64,000 nt of DNA from Fragum whitleyi (lineage: Eukaryota > Mollusca > Bivalvia > Cardiida > Cardiidae): NCBI GenBank assembly GCA_948146395.1, contig OX411558.1, forward strand, positions 52,151,622 to 52,215,621, written 5' to 3'. The stretch's first letter is position 1. Each line of letters begins with the position of its first letter. The translations under genes and the position numbers were made by a program. Below, in pieces: positions 46,401 through 54,914 of the stretch. The notes below the pieces were generated by a model. It was not told the origin of the DNA. It saw only the letters and a program-made list of their open reading frames with translations, and searched no databases.

Positions 46401-47184
46401 CGGTTCAAAGGACGGAGAAAAAGTTGCCTCAGCCACCATTTTAGATGGTGAAAAGTATCAATTCCGTTTGCCAAATAACTCTTCGATATTTTCAGCCGAG
46501 CTAAAGGCGATTGAACTCGCACTCGATCATATAATCGAAGAGCGCTTCTCTCGCTACATTATTTTTACTGACTCAATGTCAAGTATACAAGCGATTGAGA
46601 ACGAGAATACCGACAATCCCCTTATTGTTAGACTATTAGATTTAATAGCTCAGCTTCATGATGTTGATCTCGTTTTCTGCTGGCTTCCTAGCCACGTTGG
46701 TATTCGTGGTAATGAGGAGGCAGATAAAGCTGCCAAGGAGGCATTATTACTCGAGATTTTACCCTCTTCAGTACATTTTACTGATTTTAAACCTTTGATT
46801 CATGGTTTCATTCAGGAAGTCTGGAGGAACAGCTGGACTGATCCTGCCAATATTCATAATAAATTATATTCTGTTCGTCAAGATCTTGGCGATTGGTTGC
46901 CTGGTTACAGGTCTAACCGTCGCGAAGAACTTATTTTGACCCGTTTACGCATTGGCCATACACACCTGACGCACTCTTACCTTTTAAAAGGAGAAGATGT
47001 GCCAGTGTGTATCCCATGTGATGCTCCTCTTACTGTCAAGCATATATTTTTAGAATGTATAGACTTTGCTTTTATTAGAGACAGATTTTTTAAAGTAGAC
47101 AGTATGAAGGACCTGTTTAACAATGTTAAAGTTGAACAGATTTTTGATTTCCTGAAGGCCATTAATTTGTTTAGTAAAATTTAA
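43444..47184 (+). CDS. LINE C ORF2 polyprotein: endonuclease, reverse transcriptase, RNase H
   Basis: 1246 residues, open throughout. Endonuclease residues: N28, E55, D152 and N154 (LMGDFNSHH), D203 (SSLDLTL), and S226-D227-H228. RT: NYRPIALTS, FFDLESAYDTTW, GVPQGSILS, with the catalytic Asp pair of YVDD at 688-689. RNase H: D986 (TDGSK), E in FSAELKAIE, D in FTDSMSS, H1084 (PSHVG) and D1094 (EEADKAAK). It ends with C-X2-C-X7-H-X4-C (CIPCDAPLTVKHIFLEC). All catalytic positions I can check are present. The product acts in the nucleus at the target nick. The hydrophobic leader of 19 residues before MAN is conserved among copies. The length matches LINE B. Confidence 0.94.
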   Translation: MNNYILPTFIGIFLPLTFTMANTIIQWNCRSIRANFEELNTLVSKHKPVAFCLQETFLKDTDIFSLKHHSCYFKNLNNDGKASGGVGIIVNNNVPHHFVQLDTNLQAISVSKSLNKTVTLCSIYLPPRSTFDGRQLDDLVDKLPKPFILMGDFNSHHTLWGCSNTDDKGRAVEEFIIRHDLVLLNNKSSTYLHPATGSYSSLDLTLCSPGIFPDLTWKVDCDLHGSDHFPIHVSELGPSVQERPRRWKLHKANWEQFKNACEQSINPEAFDDCENPAELFTSLLYSVAEKTIPRTSADPKIPNKPWFNEDCKKAITERKRALRSFDLRPSKENLFKFKIARAKARRTIKQSKRSSWRQYVSRLNSRSSVKKTWDMVRKISGKNTSVGVGHLRTDLSDVSSKADIANVLADTFAKKSSISNYSPAFQKFKGVKEKSKLNFSSSRLEHYNRDFSVKELKKALKKCHDTAVGNDNIHYQFLKRLPSRSLHCLLEIFNQVWKTGSIPASWREAIVIPIPKPGKDSTDPSNYRPIALTSCICKTMERMVNDRLVWFLEKNHLITSVQSGFRKHRSTLDHLVRFETFIREAFIKKEHVVSVFFDLESAYDTTWKYGIMNDLFDFGIRGRLAYFISAVLDERQFRVRVGDTLSDPHEQEMGVPQGSILSVTLFSVKINNIVKTVCPGVECFLYVDDFCICYRSKHMFTIERQLQQVLKNLSKWSNENGFKFSKTKTKCMHFCQSRKMHPDPELKLDGVQIEVVKEYKFLGLLFDSKLSFIPHIDNLKNKCLKALNLLRVVSSVDWGADKKVLLRLYRALVRSKLDYGCVVYGSARPSYLCKLDTIHNQGLRLALGAFRTSPVNSLYIEANEPSLNLRRNKLSMQYYLKLKSNPDNPTYKAVFEPRHRRDFNKKPSAIPPFSLRCEADIYSLDFDLEDVAEQIVPEVPLWTSKSPTFLYDLASSKKDTTDPTIFKAKFLEIKEKYASYEEIYTDGSKDGEKVASATILDGEKYQFRLPNNSSIFSAELKAIELALDHIIEERFSRYIIFTDSMSSIQAIENENTDNPLIVRLLDLIAQLHDVDLVFCWLPSHVGIRGNEEADKAAKEALLLEILPSSVHFTDFKPLIHGFIQEVWRNSWTDPANIHNKLYSVRQDLGDWLPGYRSNRREELILTRLRIGHTHLTHSYLLKGEDVPVCIPCDAPLTVKHIFLECIDFAFIRDRFFKVDSMKDLFNNVKVEQIFDFLKAINLFSKI

Positions 47185-47501
47185 CCTCAGATATTTTTGA
47201 TTTCATATTCATCTGATTTTAGTTATTTTTGATTGATCTTTTGATCATTATTTCCTTTTAGACTTGTATGATTGATCTTTTGATCATTATTTCCTTTTAG
47301 ACCTGTAATCATTTCCTTACATTTTTACCATAATGATGATTTGTCTATCTTACCATGATTTGTTTTTTATAATGTTATAACTAGTTAAGTATTTAATGTA
47401 TGATTGGTCATCTTTCCTTACAATAAGTAAATATTCAATGTTTTGCGCCCAACATGACCTTAGTTGTTGACGGGCCATAAAACAGCATTCATTCATTCAT
47501 T
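47185..47501 (+). other. LINE C 3' UTR with duplicated hairpin
   Basis: A segment of about 39 bp is repeated in tandem (from 47231 and about 47270). Each copy contains the hairpin TTGATC-tttt-GATCA. The shared terminal block 'gcgcccaacatgacctta' and CATT tail end the element. Confidence 0.7.
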
Positions 47502-47656
47502 CACGGTGGCCAGAGCACCTAACAATGGGTTTCTGGTATTTCTTTCACCGGTACTTCCATTACACCCTTTCCTAGCCTCCAACTGCTATCTCACATAGGT
47601 TTACGATTATCTACCCATTGGTGAGAGACAAACGTCAGAAAGGGCATTACAATTGA

Positions 47657-49570
47657 AATTCAAGATCAAACTCCAAATGTACATATTACAAAAGAAATCA
47701 CTAATCTGTAGGTTATATGTATTTTGATAAATTAGTTGTCTTACTTACCTCTTTTGTCTCGTTTTACACAAACTTTCTGACTTTATATAAATTTCTGGGT
47801 CTCCTGTATAACACAAATGTAAATGGTGGAATTTTCTGAAAGGGAAATAATCATGCTCACATAGAAAGTACAAATTTCGTCCCATACAGCTTAGTTACTT
47901 TGCTATGACAGTTAGATTTTCTCTGTATCTGTATCTGTATGTGTACGTTGTAGAATCCTTAAGAGGCTTTTATACAACGGAGTGTGTGTTGCCTTTCTTT
48001 CTAAAAAATATTTCTTTTTTGAAATGTATAAAAGTTGTCAAGTTCACTACCCCGAACTACCAAGTGCTTACATGCACAAAAAACTTTTTAGTCAAATTTT
48101 ATGCATTTCAGCCTGTATACTGTTACAAGATAAGTTTCCCAGTCAGTGAAGCCACACGCAAAATGAGCAATGAATCAAAACTGACTGACTGATAAATTAG
48201 AAGCCAAAATGTTCTGGACCAAAAAAATGGTAAATACTAAAAAAAAATTAATTGCAAGAGTAAAATATAGATTTCAATAAAAAAAAAAAGATTTGAAAAA
48301 ATTAAAATATTTGTGTATTGGTATCAGATCGAATATATGTCAGGGGCTCTGCCCCCGAACCCCCACATCTTTCATAATTTGTAAAGGAAACTGAACTTTA
48401 ATCAAAATTAACCAAAAAGACAATATTATTTTGAAAAATTAAATAAAAACATAGCAATTTTTCGTATTACTCAAGGAGCAAAAAGAAACATAAGTTTATG
48501 CAAAGCATATATCCCCAGGGATCATTCTGGGATGGGCCGAACTGATTTTGAGGACAAACTATTTGTGATAGGCTTAATCTGATGATAGTTTTGGATGGGC
48601 CCCATGTATAAACTATTCAAATCCAATGCTTATTTTAATCTAGGATAGGTATTAAGGATTCTTCGGCCCAACCTTTTTTCCAAATGGCCCAGCAATTTTG
48701 CAGATGGCCCATCAAAATCCTAGATTTTACATGTAAATGGAAGGGAGATGGGCCATTAGCCCTTTTCAATGGCCCATCCTTAAAAATTCCAGAAATATCC
48801 CTGTATCCCTACTTATAATAGAATAATTAAATAAATGATTGTATAAAAATTTAATACAATATTATCAGAGGGAAAAAAATGTGTAGGTCCTAAAGCATCA
48901 GATCTCAAACATGTCGGGGCGCTGCCCCCGAACCCCCGCCTCTATAAACTGATTATCATATTGGAATTTGAACCAAAAGCCAAATTTCAAATTGCAATGT
49001 TCTGTACAGGAAGGAGTAGTAGCAAAACAACAAATCAGTGACAGTTTCTCACTTTCAATTGAAGACATCACAGAATACTGCATATCGCACTGACATGCCC
49101 CATTCTCTGTCCAGTGGGTATTATTATAACATTGGGCACGGACCCTAAAGAGGGTCAAGTTGCCGATGGGTTAAGTTGACATCTCTACATTCTTTTCCAG
49201 TGCAAAAGAAAATTAACAATTTTTGTCTTCGCTCGTCTATGTAAGGTTTACAACAGGGTAAATCTAAATGTCTTACCTTTATGGTTGAAATCAATCCAGT
49301 TTTATAGAGTAATGAAACCAATTTTACAACCAATCAGAATGAAAAGCTAATCATTGCTTATGTTGAACTCCAAACTTTTATGAATAATTCTAAATCAACT
49401 TGAGTAAACTGAGACCGGTAAGGTGGGTTATTCGGTAAAGTGAGTGATTCGGTAAAGTGAAGTCAATTATAGGAGGAGGACGATAAAGTCAGGGCCGTAA
49501 GCAAACGATGATTCGGCGGATTCGCTAGGCTTATCAAAAGTAGTGTCCTTTAAAGTCTTGATTAACTACG
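47657..49570. other. Spacer without assignable genes, two copies of a GC motif
   Basis: The interval is AT-rich apart from two copies of GGGGC(T/G)CTGCCCCCGAACCCC at about 48343 and 48916. No convincing exon was found; the listed short frames lack motifs. Confidence 0.4.
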
Positions 49571-49689
49571 TTTTGCTCGCATGAAGAAAGTTTATCCGGT
49601 GGCGCCGAGAAAACCGAACAAAGCTCGCAAGCTCGCTTTGTTCGGTTTTCTCGGCCACCACCGGATAAACTTTCTTCATGCAAGCAAAA
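49571..49689. repeat. Long near-perfect hairpin, about 55 bp stem
   Basis: Arm 1 is 49571-49624 and arm 2 is 49635-49689, separated by about 10 bases. The arms pair almost completely, with one substitution near the outer end and a small bulge at GGTGGCG/GGTGGTGG. It could be a snap-back MITE, a fold-back element or a small-RNA precursor locus. Nothing in the flanks decides between these. Confidence 0.8.
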
Positions 49690-50503
49690 ATGACCCTTTG
49701 CCGTTTCTACACAATTTTTATTATATGATAACACGTTACATACCATAAAATCCTACCTCATTATTATAAAAAGTGAAGAATCCCATTTAGATCTAGGTGT
49801 TGACGAATTTTGAAATCATAAAGTTGCAGAACGCCATGATGACGTAAACATCTCCCATTTCTATCCGCATGCGAATTTTCAAGGTTAAAGTTTTGATTCA
49901 AAAGTTGACTTCTCTAGTTAACACCAAATTCTGTTCCATTTTTTGCAAACTTAAAAGTTTTTGATTTCGTTATTTTCACCAAATCCATTCTTTGTAGGAT
50001 TTGGTCAAATTTTCATGGAACTATTTTACCGAATTACCTACTGGAAAACTCTGCCGATTCGGCACGACGCTCGGCTATTTCCGTAAACTTAAGAAGTCAA
50101 CTTTTAAAGTTAAATATCTCCCAAAAACGATTTTTCCCAGATATACTACATGGCCAAAGACCTAGATGGAGATTCAATTTAGCAATCCGCACACGTTTCA
50201 GAAAAAGTTATGCACTAGATTTTGCTGTCCTCAAATCGCGGCTATATCCGGCAAAATCGTATGTTTTGCCAGTGTAACATTCGTTCGATTAACGAACTAA
50301 TTGTTCAAGAACAAATTGTTCAATTAATCTTCTCTCATTCTCTACTTTACCACAACATTCCTTGGTACATTACCTTTCTGTAGGCACATACTTTGGTGAC
50401 CTTGACCCCTGGATGACCTTGACCTTCAACATAGATTGGCCATAATTTAAAATCAAAGCGGTGTCGGGGGCATTGTCATCTTACAGTGACAGCTCTTGTT
50501 CTT
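49690..50503. other. Spacer with a possible hairpin-element left end
   Basis: On the minus strand, AACAAGAGCTGTCAC...GTGACA-type sequence followed by ATGCCCCCG ends at about 50500. It resembles the left end at 34394. A short inverted repeat AAAAGTTGACTTCT lies at about 49902 and 50090. No gene found. Confidence 0.35.
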
Positions 50504-50646
50504 TATGTTATATAGTGGAAACTTTGAAAATCATTTTCAACATCAGTAGAACCCAAAATATCTTAAAATCTAGTCAAAACTTTGATTTGCTTTTTAAAGA
50601 ATTCCAGGCCTGTGGAGCGACTCAAGCCATTCATAGCTTTCTAGTT
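50504..50646 (-). mobile_element. 5'-end fragment of a Helentron-like element, minus strand
   Basis: On the minus strand: AACTAG + AAAGC...GGCTT stem + GAGTCGCTCCACAGGCC, followed by about 110 bp matching the left end at 11102 and a remnant core phrase 'ggaaactttgaaaatcatt'. Confidence 0.6.
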
Positions 50647-51309
50647 CTTAGATTTATTAATCCCCCTTTTAACCTCCCTAACATAGCCGTTTCCTCATAT
50701 ATGTTTCCTTGTATAAGTTAAATCCTAACATTCCTAAAAAATAAAGAAAAAAATAACGAAAAAGCACACGAAGTCCACCATATTGTCAGAGTCAATTCAA
50801 AACAAAACAACAGCTAAAACAGAAAGAAAATAAAAAATGTCAAGTCCTTTACTAAACGAAACGAAAAAAAGTAAAAACTTTTTCGTCTCTATAGAAAGTA
50901 CGAAGAAGGGTTTAACGACAGATGTCTTGTTTCGTGGTCATCTAGTGGACCTCTTCCAATCTTGTTAATATCAAGACCCGGGGATCATATTTGGGATCCA
51001 CCGGGCGCAGCCCTTTTTACAATGAATCAAAGCGCTAAAATCTTCTCTGAAACCATGAGGTAGAGAGCTACCTTTTTTTATATATGAATAATCCAAAAGA
51101 CCTTTACTATATTTGATCATATCATGCCTCTGGGTCCATATCTGGCTTCTGAATATCTACCCCACCCGTACTTTACATAGACATCGAGGAAGAATTTTAA
51201 AAACTCGTTCTCTGAAACCAGAAGGCAGGGACTTTTCTTAATACTTCATTTAATTGAGTTTTTATCAAGTTTATTCATTACATGCCCCTATGTACGGGCT
51301 GTGCCAAGG

Positions 51310-51450
51310 CATATCGTTTTTTTTGCTCTTGACAGAAAACATTCCATGGTATTGATCTTAGGTAGAAATCAACATCTTGTTGACATCTTCCTTTTGCGAT
51401 GTCCGAGGGGTCAAAGAGACTCAGGTGAGCGATGTTGGACCGTCCTCTAG
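51310..51450 (-). mobile_element. 5'-end fragment of a GCTCACCTGAG-type element, minus strand
   Basis: On the minus strand: CTAGAGGACGGTCC, then ATCGCTCACCTGAGTCTC and 'tttgacccctcggacatcg'. This matches the left end at 58856 closely. Related sequence ('gatcatatttgggatccacc') continues to about 50930, so the copy may be longer but decayed. Confidence 0.6.
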
Positions 51451-52054
51451 ATTATAAAACACAATTGAAAATGTTTCGTTTAAATCGACATCTGATTCTT
51501 CGATTTACTAGTGACCAAAAATGTCCGAAATCTAAAACCGTTGAAAGGCTTAAAGAGTAAAATAGATAATATATCTGTAATAAATAAATAAAATAATCCA
51601 TCTGTGCTTGAGGTATGTCTTACTCAAATATGATCCGTCCAATGGCTGCCAATGTATACGGTTGCTTTTTCAACTGAGGAAACAAACTTCTGTATACGAG
51701 AATGTCCCGGGCCGCCATATCATCTCTCACTTTAGAAAATGTTGCTACCAAAATCCAAAGTGCTTTGCTTCGACATTGACCAACAACATCGAATCAAAAA
51801 GAAGTGCAATTTCGATTGTCTTTATCTGCTAGAGCATTGATTTGGTCCACACCAAACAGCAGAGTTGTAACAGGGGTGACTGCCTTAATTCTCGACAAGT
51901 CTTAATTGGTCGTAATCTCGGTCTCAACCCCCCCCCCCCCCCCCCTCATTTGGGTAAGAACCTTTATCAACGACTAGTCTTAGTCGGTCTTAATCCCTGT
52001 CTTTAACGAAGGTCTTTAACCTTAATCGGGGATGTAAGGCCTAAATAGAGGGTC
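51451..52054. other. Spacer with poly-C tract and degenerate short repeats
   Basis: A run of 19 C's lies at 51928-51946. It is followed to about 52085 by imperfect repeats of the type GTCTTAAnCGGGG in varied spacing. No gene seen. Confidence 0.45.
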
Positions 52055-52426
52055 TTAGACCCTAATCGGGGGTCTTAAACCTCGATTAAAATTTCGGGTC
52101 GTAATTCCTCGGAAAAAATATCTGTGGTAACGAATGGGTTTCTTAGTAAAATTAGGAAATGTCTCACGTCTTTTTCGCAATCTATTCCGCCTAACACCCT
52201 TCGAAAAAAAGTTCAAAGTTGCATCATTCATGATGTAATAACCGTAGGAAATACGTCCATTCCACTGTAAAGATTTTTCTGTAAACAGGAATCTACTAAT
52301 TAGCGTATTGTTTCTGAGGGAGCCCATCACGAAGTGTCTCCCACTTGCATTTTTCATGGCTATATAACGCATTTCTTTATTTGTAGTATATATTTGTTTC
52401 ATTGAAAGGGCTGTTATGTTAGACAA
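52055..52426 (-). CDS. Unassigned 123-codon frame
   Basis: An open frame starting MSNITALSMKQIYTTN, basic in its second half (VRRNRLRKRRETF). It has no recognised domain, no signal peptide, no paralogue in this window and no clear splice context. Its 3' part runs into the degenerate repeat next to the poly-C tract. It may be chance. Confidence 0.15.
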   Translation of the reverse strand: MSNITALSMKQIYTTNKEMRYIAMKNASGRHFVMGSLRNNTLISRFLFTEKSLQWNGRISYGYYIMNDATLNFFSKGVRRNRLRKRRETFPNFTKKPIRYHRYFFRGITTRNFNRGLRPPIRV

Positions 52427-52491
52427 TCTTCCACGACCAAAGAATCAATTAAGGAAATATGTCTCGAACAAATTCTTATTTGTCAGTTTTT

Positions 52492-53170
52492 TAGCTCCAC
52501 TGGCTGAAAGCCACTGGGGCTATTGTGGTGGCGTTGTGTCCGTAGTGCGTGCGTCAAGGCGTCCGGTCGTAAACTTTTTTTTTTAAAAAAAATCTTCTTT
52601 TTAGAAACTACTGGATGCATTTCAACCAAACTTCACAGGAATGATCCTTGGGTAACCCTCTTTCAAAGTTGTTCAAGAAATTTTGATCCAATGAAAAACA
52701 TGGATTAAATTGGCGTGGCTAATTTCAAATACGAAATTTAATATGAATGATCCTTGAATGACCATTTATCAGTCTACAAAAGATTATTGAGATCGGATGA
52801 AAAATATGTATTTTATGGGTGGAGGTCATTTCTCTAAATGGTATATAGTGGAAACTTTGAAATCCATTTTAATCAGAATGTAAGTGATGGATACCAACCA
52901 AATTTAAATGGAATGATCCTTGAGTGACCCTTTATCAGTCCACCAAAAATTATAGTGATTGGAAGAAAAAAATGTATTTTATGGGCGGAGGTCATTTCTC
53001 TATATGTTATATAGTGGAAACTTTAGAAATCATTTTCTCAGAAACGAAATGACTGGTATCAACAATTTCACTGTAATTATCCTTGAGTGACCCTCTATCA
53101 GTCTACTAACAATTATTGTGATCGGATGAAAAATATTTATTTTATGGGCGGAGGTCATTTCTCTGTGTTA
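52492..53170 (-). mobile_element. Helentron-like element, minus strand
   Basis: On the minus strand the 3' end at 52492 is CAGTGGCTTTCAGCCAGTGG + AGCTAA, with 'gaccggacgccttgacgcac' just inside. Three core units of the gacctccgcccataaaat type follow to 53165, where a second 3' end begins. The 5' end is not seen. Confidence 0.65.
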
Positions 53171-53812
53171 TTAGCTCCACTGGCTGAAAGCCACTGGGGC
53201 TATTGTCATGGCGTTGTGTCCGTCGTGCGTCCGTCCGCCCATGCGGTCGTAAACTTTTTTTTTAAAAAATCTTCTCCTCAGAAACAACTGGATGACTTTC
53301 AACCAAACTTCACAGGAATGATACTTGGGTGACCCTCTTTCAAAATTGTTCATGAAATTTTGATCCAATGAAAAACATGGATTTAATGGGCGTGGCTAAT
53401 TTCCAAATATGGCAAAAAGTGAGTTTTCTCAGGTTCTAATAGATGGATACCAATTAAATTTTACATAAATGATTCTTGTGCGACCCTTTATCAGTCTACA
53501 AAAAATATTGTGAACGGATAGAAATTATGCATTTTATGGGCGGAGGTCATTTCTCTCTATGTTACTTAGTGGAAACTTTCAAAATAATTTTTTCATAAGT
53601 AACAGATGGATATCAACCAAATTTCACTTGAATGATCCAAAAGTGACCCTTTATCAGTCTACAAAAAATTAATGCGATCAGATGAAAAATATATCTTTTA
53701 TGGGCGGAGGTCATTTCTCGATATGTCATATAGTGTAAACTTTGAAAACCATTTTCTCAGAATCTTATAGTTGGATATCAACCAAATTTCACAAGAATGA
53801 TTATTGAGTCCA
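53171..53812 (-). mobile_element. Helentron-like element, minus strand, 5'-truncated
   Basis: A second, nearly identical 3' end (CAGTGGCTTTCAGCCAGTGG, AGCTAA) and a GGACGGACGCACG run, followed by four core units to about 53812. It abuts or interrupts the preceding copy within a core unit ('atttctctgtgtta'). Confidence 0.65.
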
Positions 53813-54307
53813 CAAATAATAAGTCCAATAATATCCGAATTTGAAATAAAACACGTCTTTAAACACACTTTTAAGATAACGAGAAATTCCCTTTTAGTTT
53901 TACACAGTACTACTAGATGAAATCATTAGTCTAAATCAAGTGAACCAAGAATGCTGTAGGAATCCCTTTCTATAATACCATAGAACAATCTAGAATAGCA
54001 TAGAACATAAGAAGACTCTAGAGTCTGAATCACTTTCTAAAAGTCCTTTCTAGAAAGATCTAAAATATTCTACATACATCTACCTAACAGTATCAAGAGG
54101 TATGAAAATTCCCATTCTTAAAAATAGACACAGTAAAAACCATTAGGTTTATATATAACATAATAGATCAAAAGAAATATATACTCCTTTTTATAGCAAC
54201 CACTGGTGAACAGCAGCAAAAAAGATGTTTGTAAATTGGAGTTGAAATTTAAAGGATTGCACTGTACTGGACATTAAGAAAGTATGCTTTATGTTATATA
54301 TAATTGT

Positions 54308-54517
54308 CCCCGGTGGCGGCAAATATCCTTTTCGACGTTTGTCTCTCACCAATGGGTAGATAATCGTAAACCTATGTGAGATAGCAGTCGGAGGCTAGGA
54401 AAGGGTGTAATGGTAGTACAGGTGAAATACCAGGAATCCATGATAAGGTGCTCCGGCCGCCGCGATATAACTGCGAAATAGTTGAAAGCGGCGCAAAACC
54501 CATTAAAAAAACCAATT
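54308..54517 (+). mobile_element. tRNA-derived SINE, 5'-truncated
   Basis: 210 bp on the plus strand, starting CCCCGGTGGCGGC (the last bases of the tRNA-like head) and ending 'gcggcgcaaaacccattaaa' with an A-rich tail. Flanked by TATATAATTGT at 54297-54307 and 54518-54528. The truncation point nearly coincides with that of the copy at 14639. Confidence 0.85.
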
Positions 54518-54914
54518 TATATAATTGTTACATAGCTCAAGTGTCTTTGCTTTATGCATAAAAAACTAAGCAATGGATTAAAAAATTGACAAATTTATCA
54601 AATTCATAGTTCCATGAATTTACAAATTTATATTTTCATAGTTCCATTAAAATATTTCAAAAACCAAATCATCAAGAGCACCACATGTGGATGGCTACAC
54701 TTGGCTGTTGAGATGCTGGATAGTTTATGAAAAATCTACGTCAAAAGATTGCATCAGGAGATATCTCCCTTTATAGTATAGGTTGCTCTTTAATAGTGAA
54801 CATATGTGCCAAATTTCAAGTGAATCCCTGCAATAATACCAGAGATACCAGTTATTTTAAAGTTATTCACGCAAATTCCAACACCCAACGCCAATGAAGT
54901 CAGGGTTATGACAA

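Larger units (their letters stand above)
41285..47501 (+). mobile_element. LINE C: full-length I/Nimb-like retrotransposon, ORFs intact
   Basis: 6217 bp, flanked by CACGGTGGCCAG at 41273-41284 and 47502-47513 (12 bp, lying in the SINE). The 5' end reads C+GCCCCCAGCTGGGCGG and the 3' end is 'ccataaaacagcattcattc' with CATT repeats. Both ORFs are open. The 5' UTR is of the LINE A type, while the ORF1 C-terminus is of the LINE B type. It is a candidate for a recently mobile copy. Confidence 0.93.
41201..47644 (-). mobile_element. tRNA-SINE body split by LINE C
   Basis: The SINE parts are 41201-41284 (tail and 3' body) and 47514-47644 (rest of body). The tRNA head is missing. The SINE's own target duplication CATTACAATTGA is at 41189-41200 and 47645-47656, on either side of the whole composite. 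This proves that the SINE landed first and LINE C later. The tail includes a 22-24 base A run (T run on the plus strand). Confidence 0.85.
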
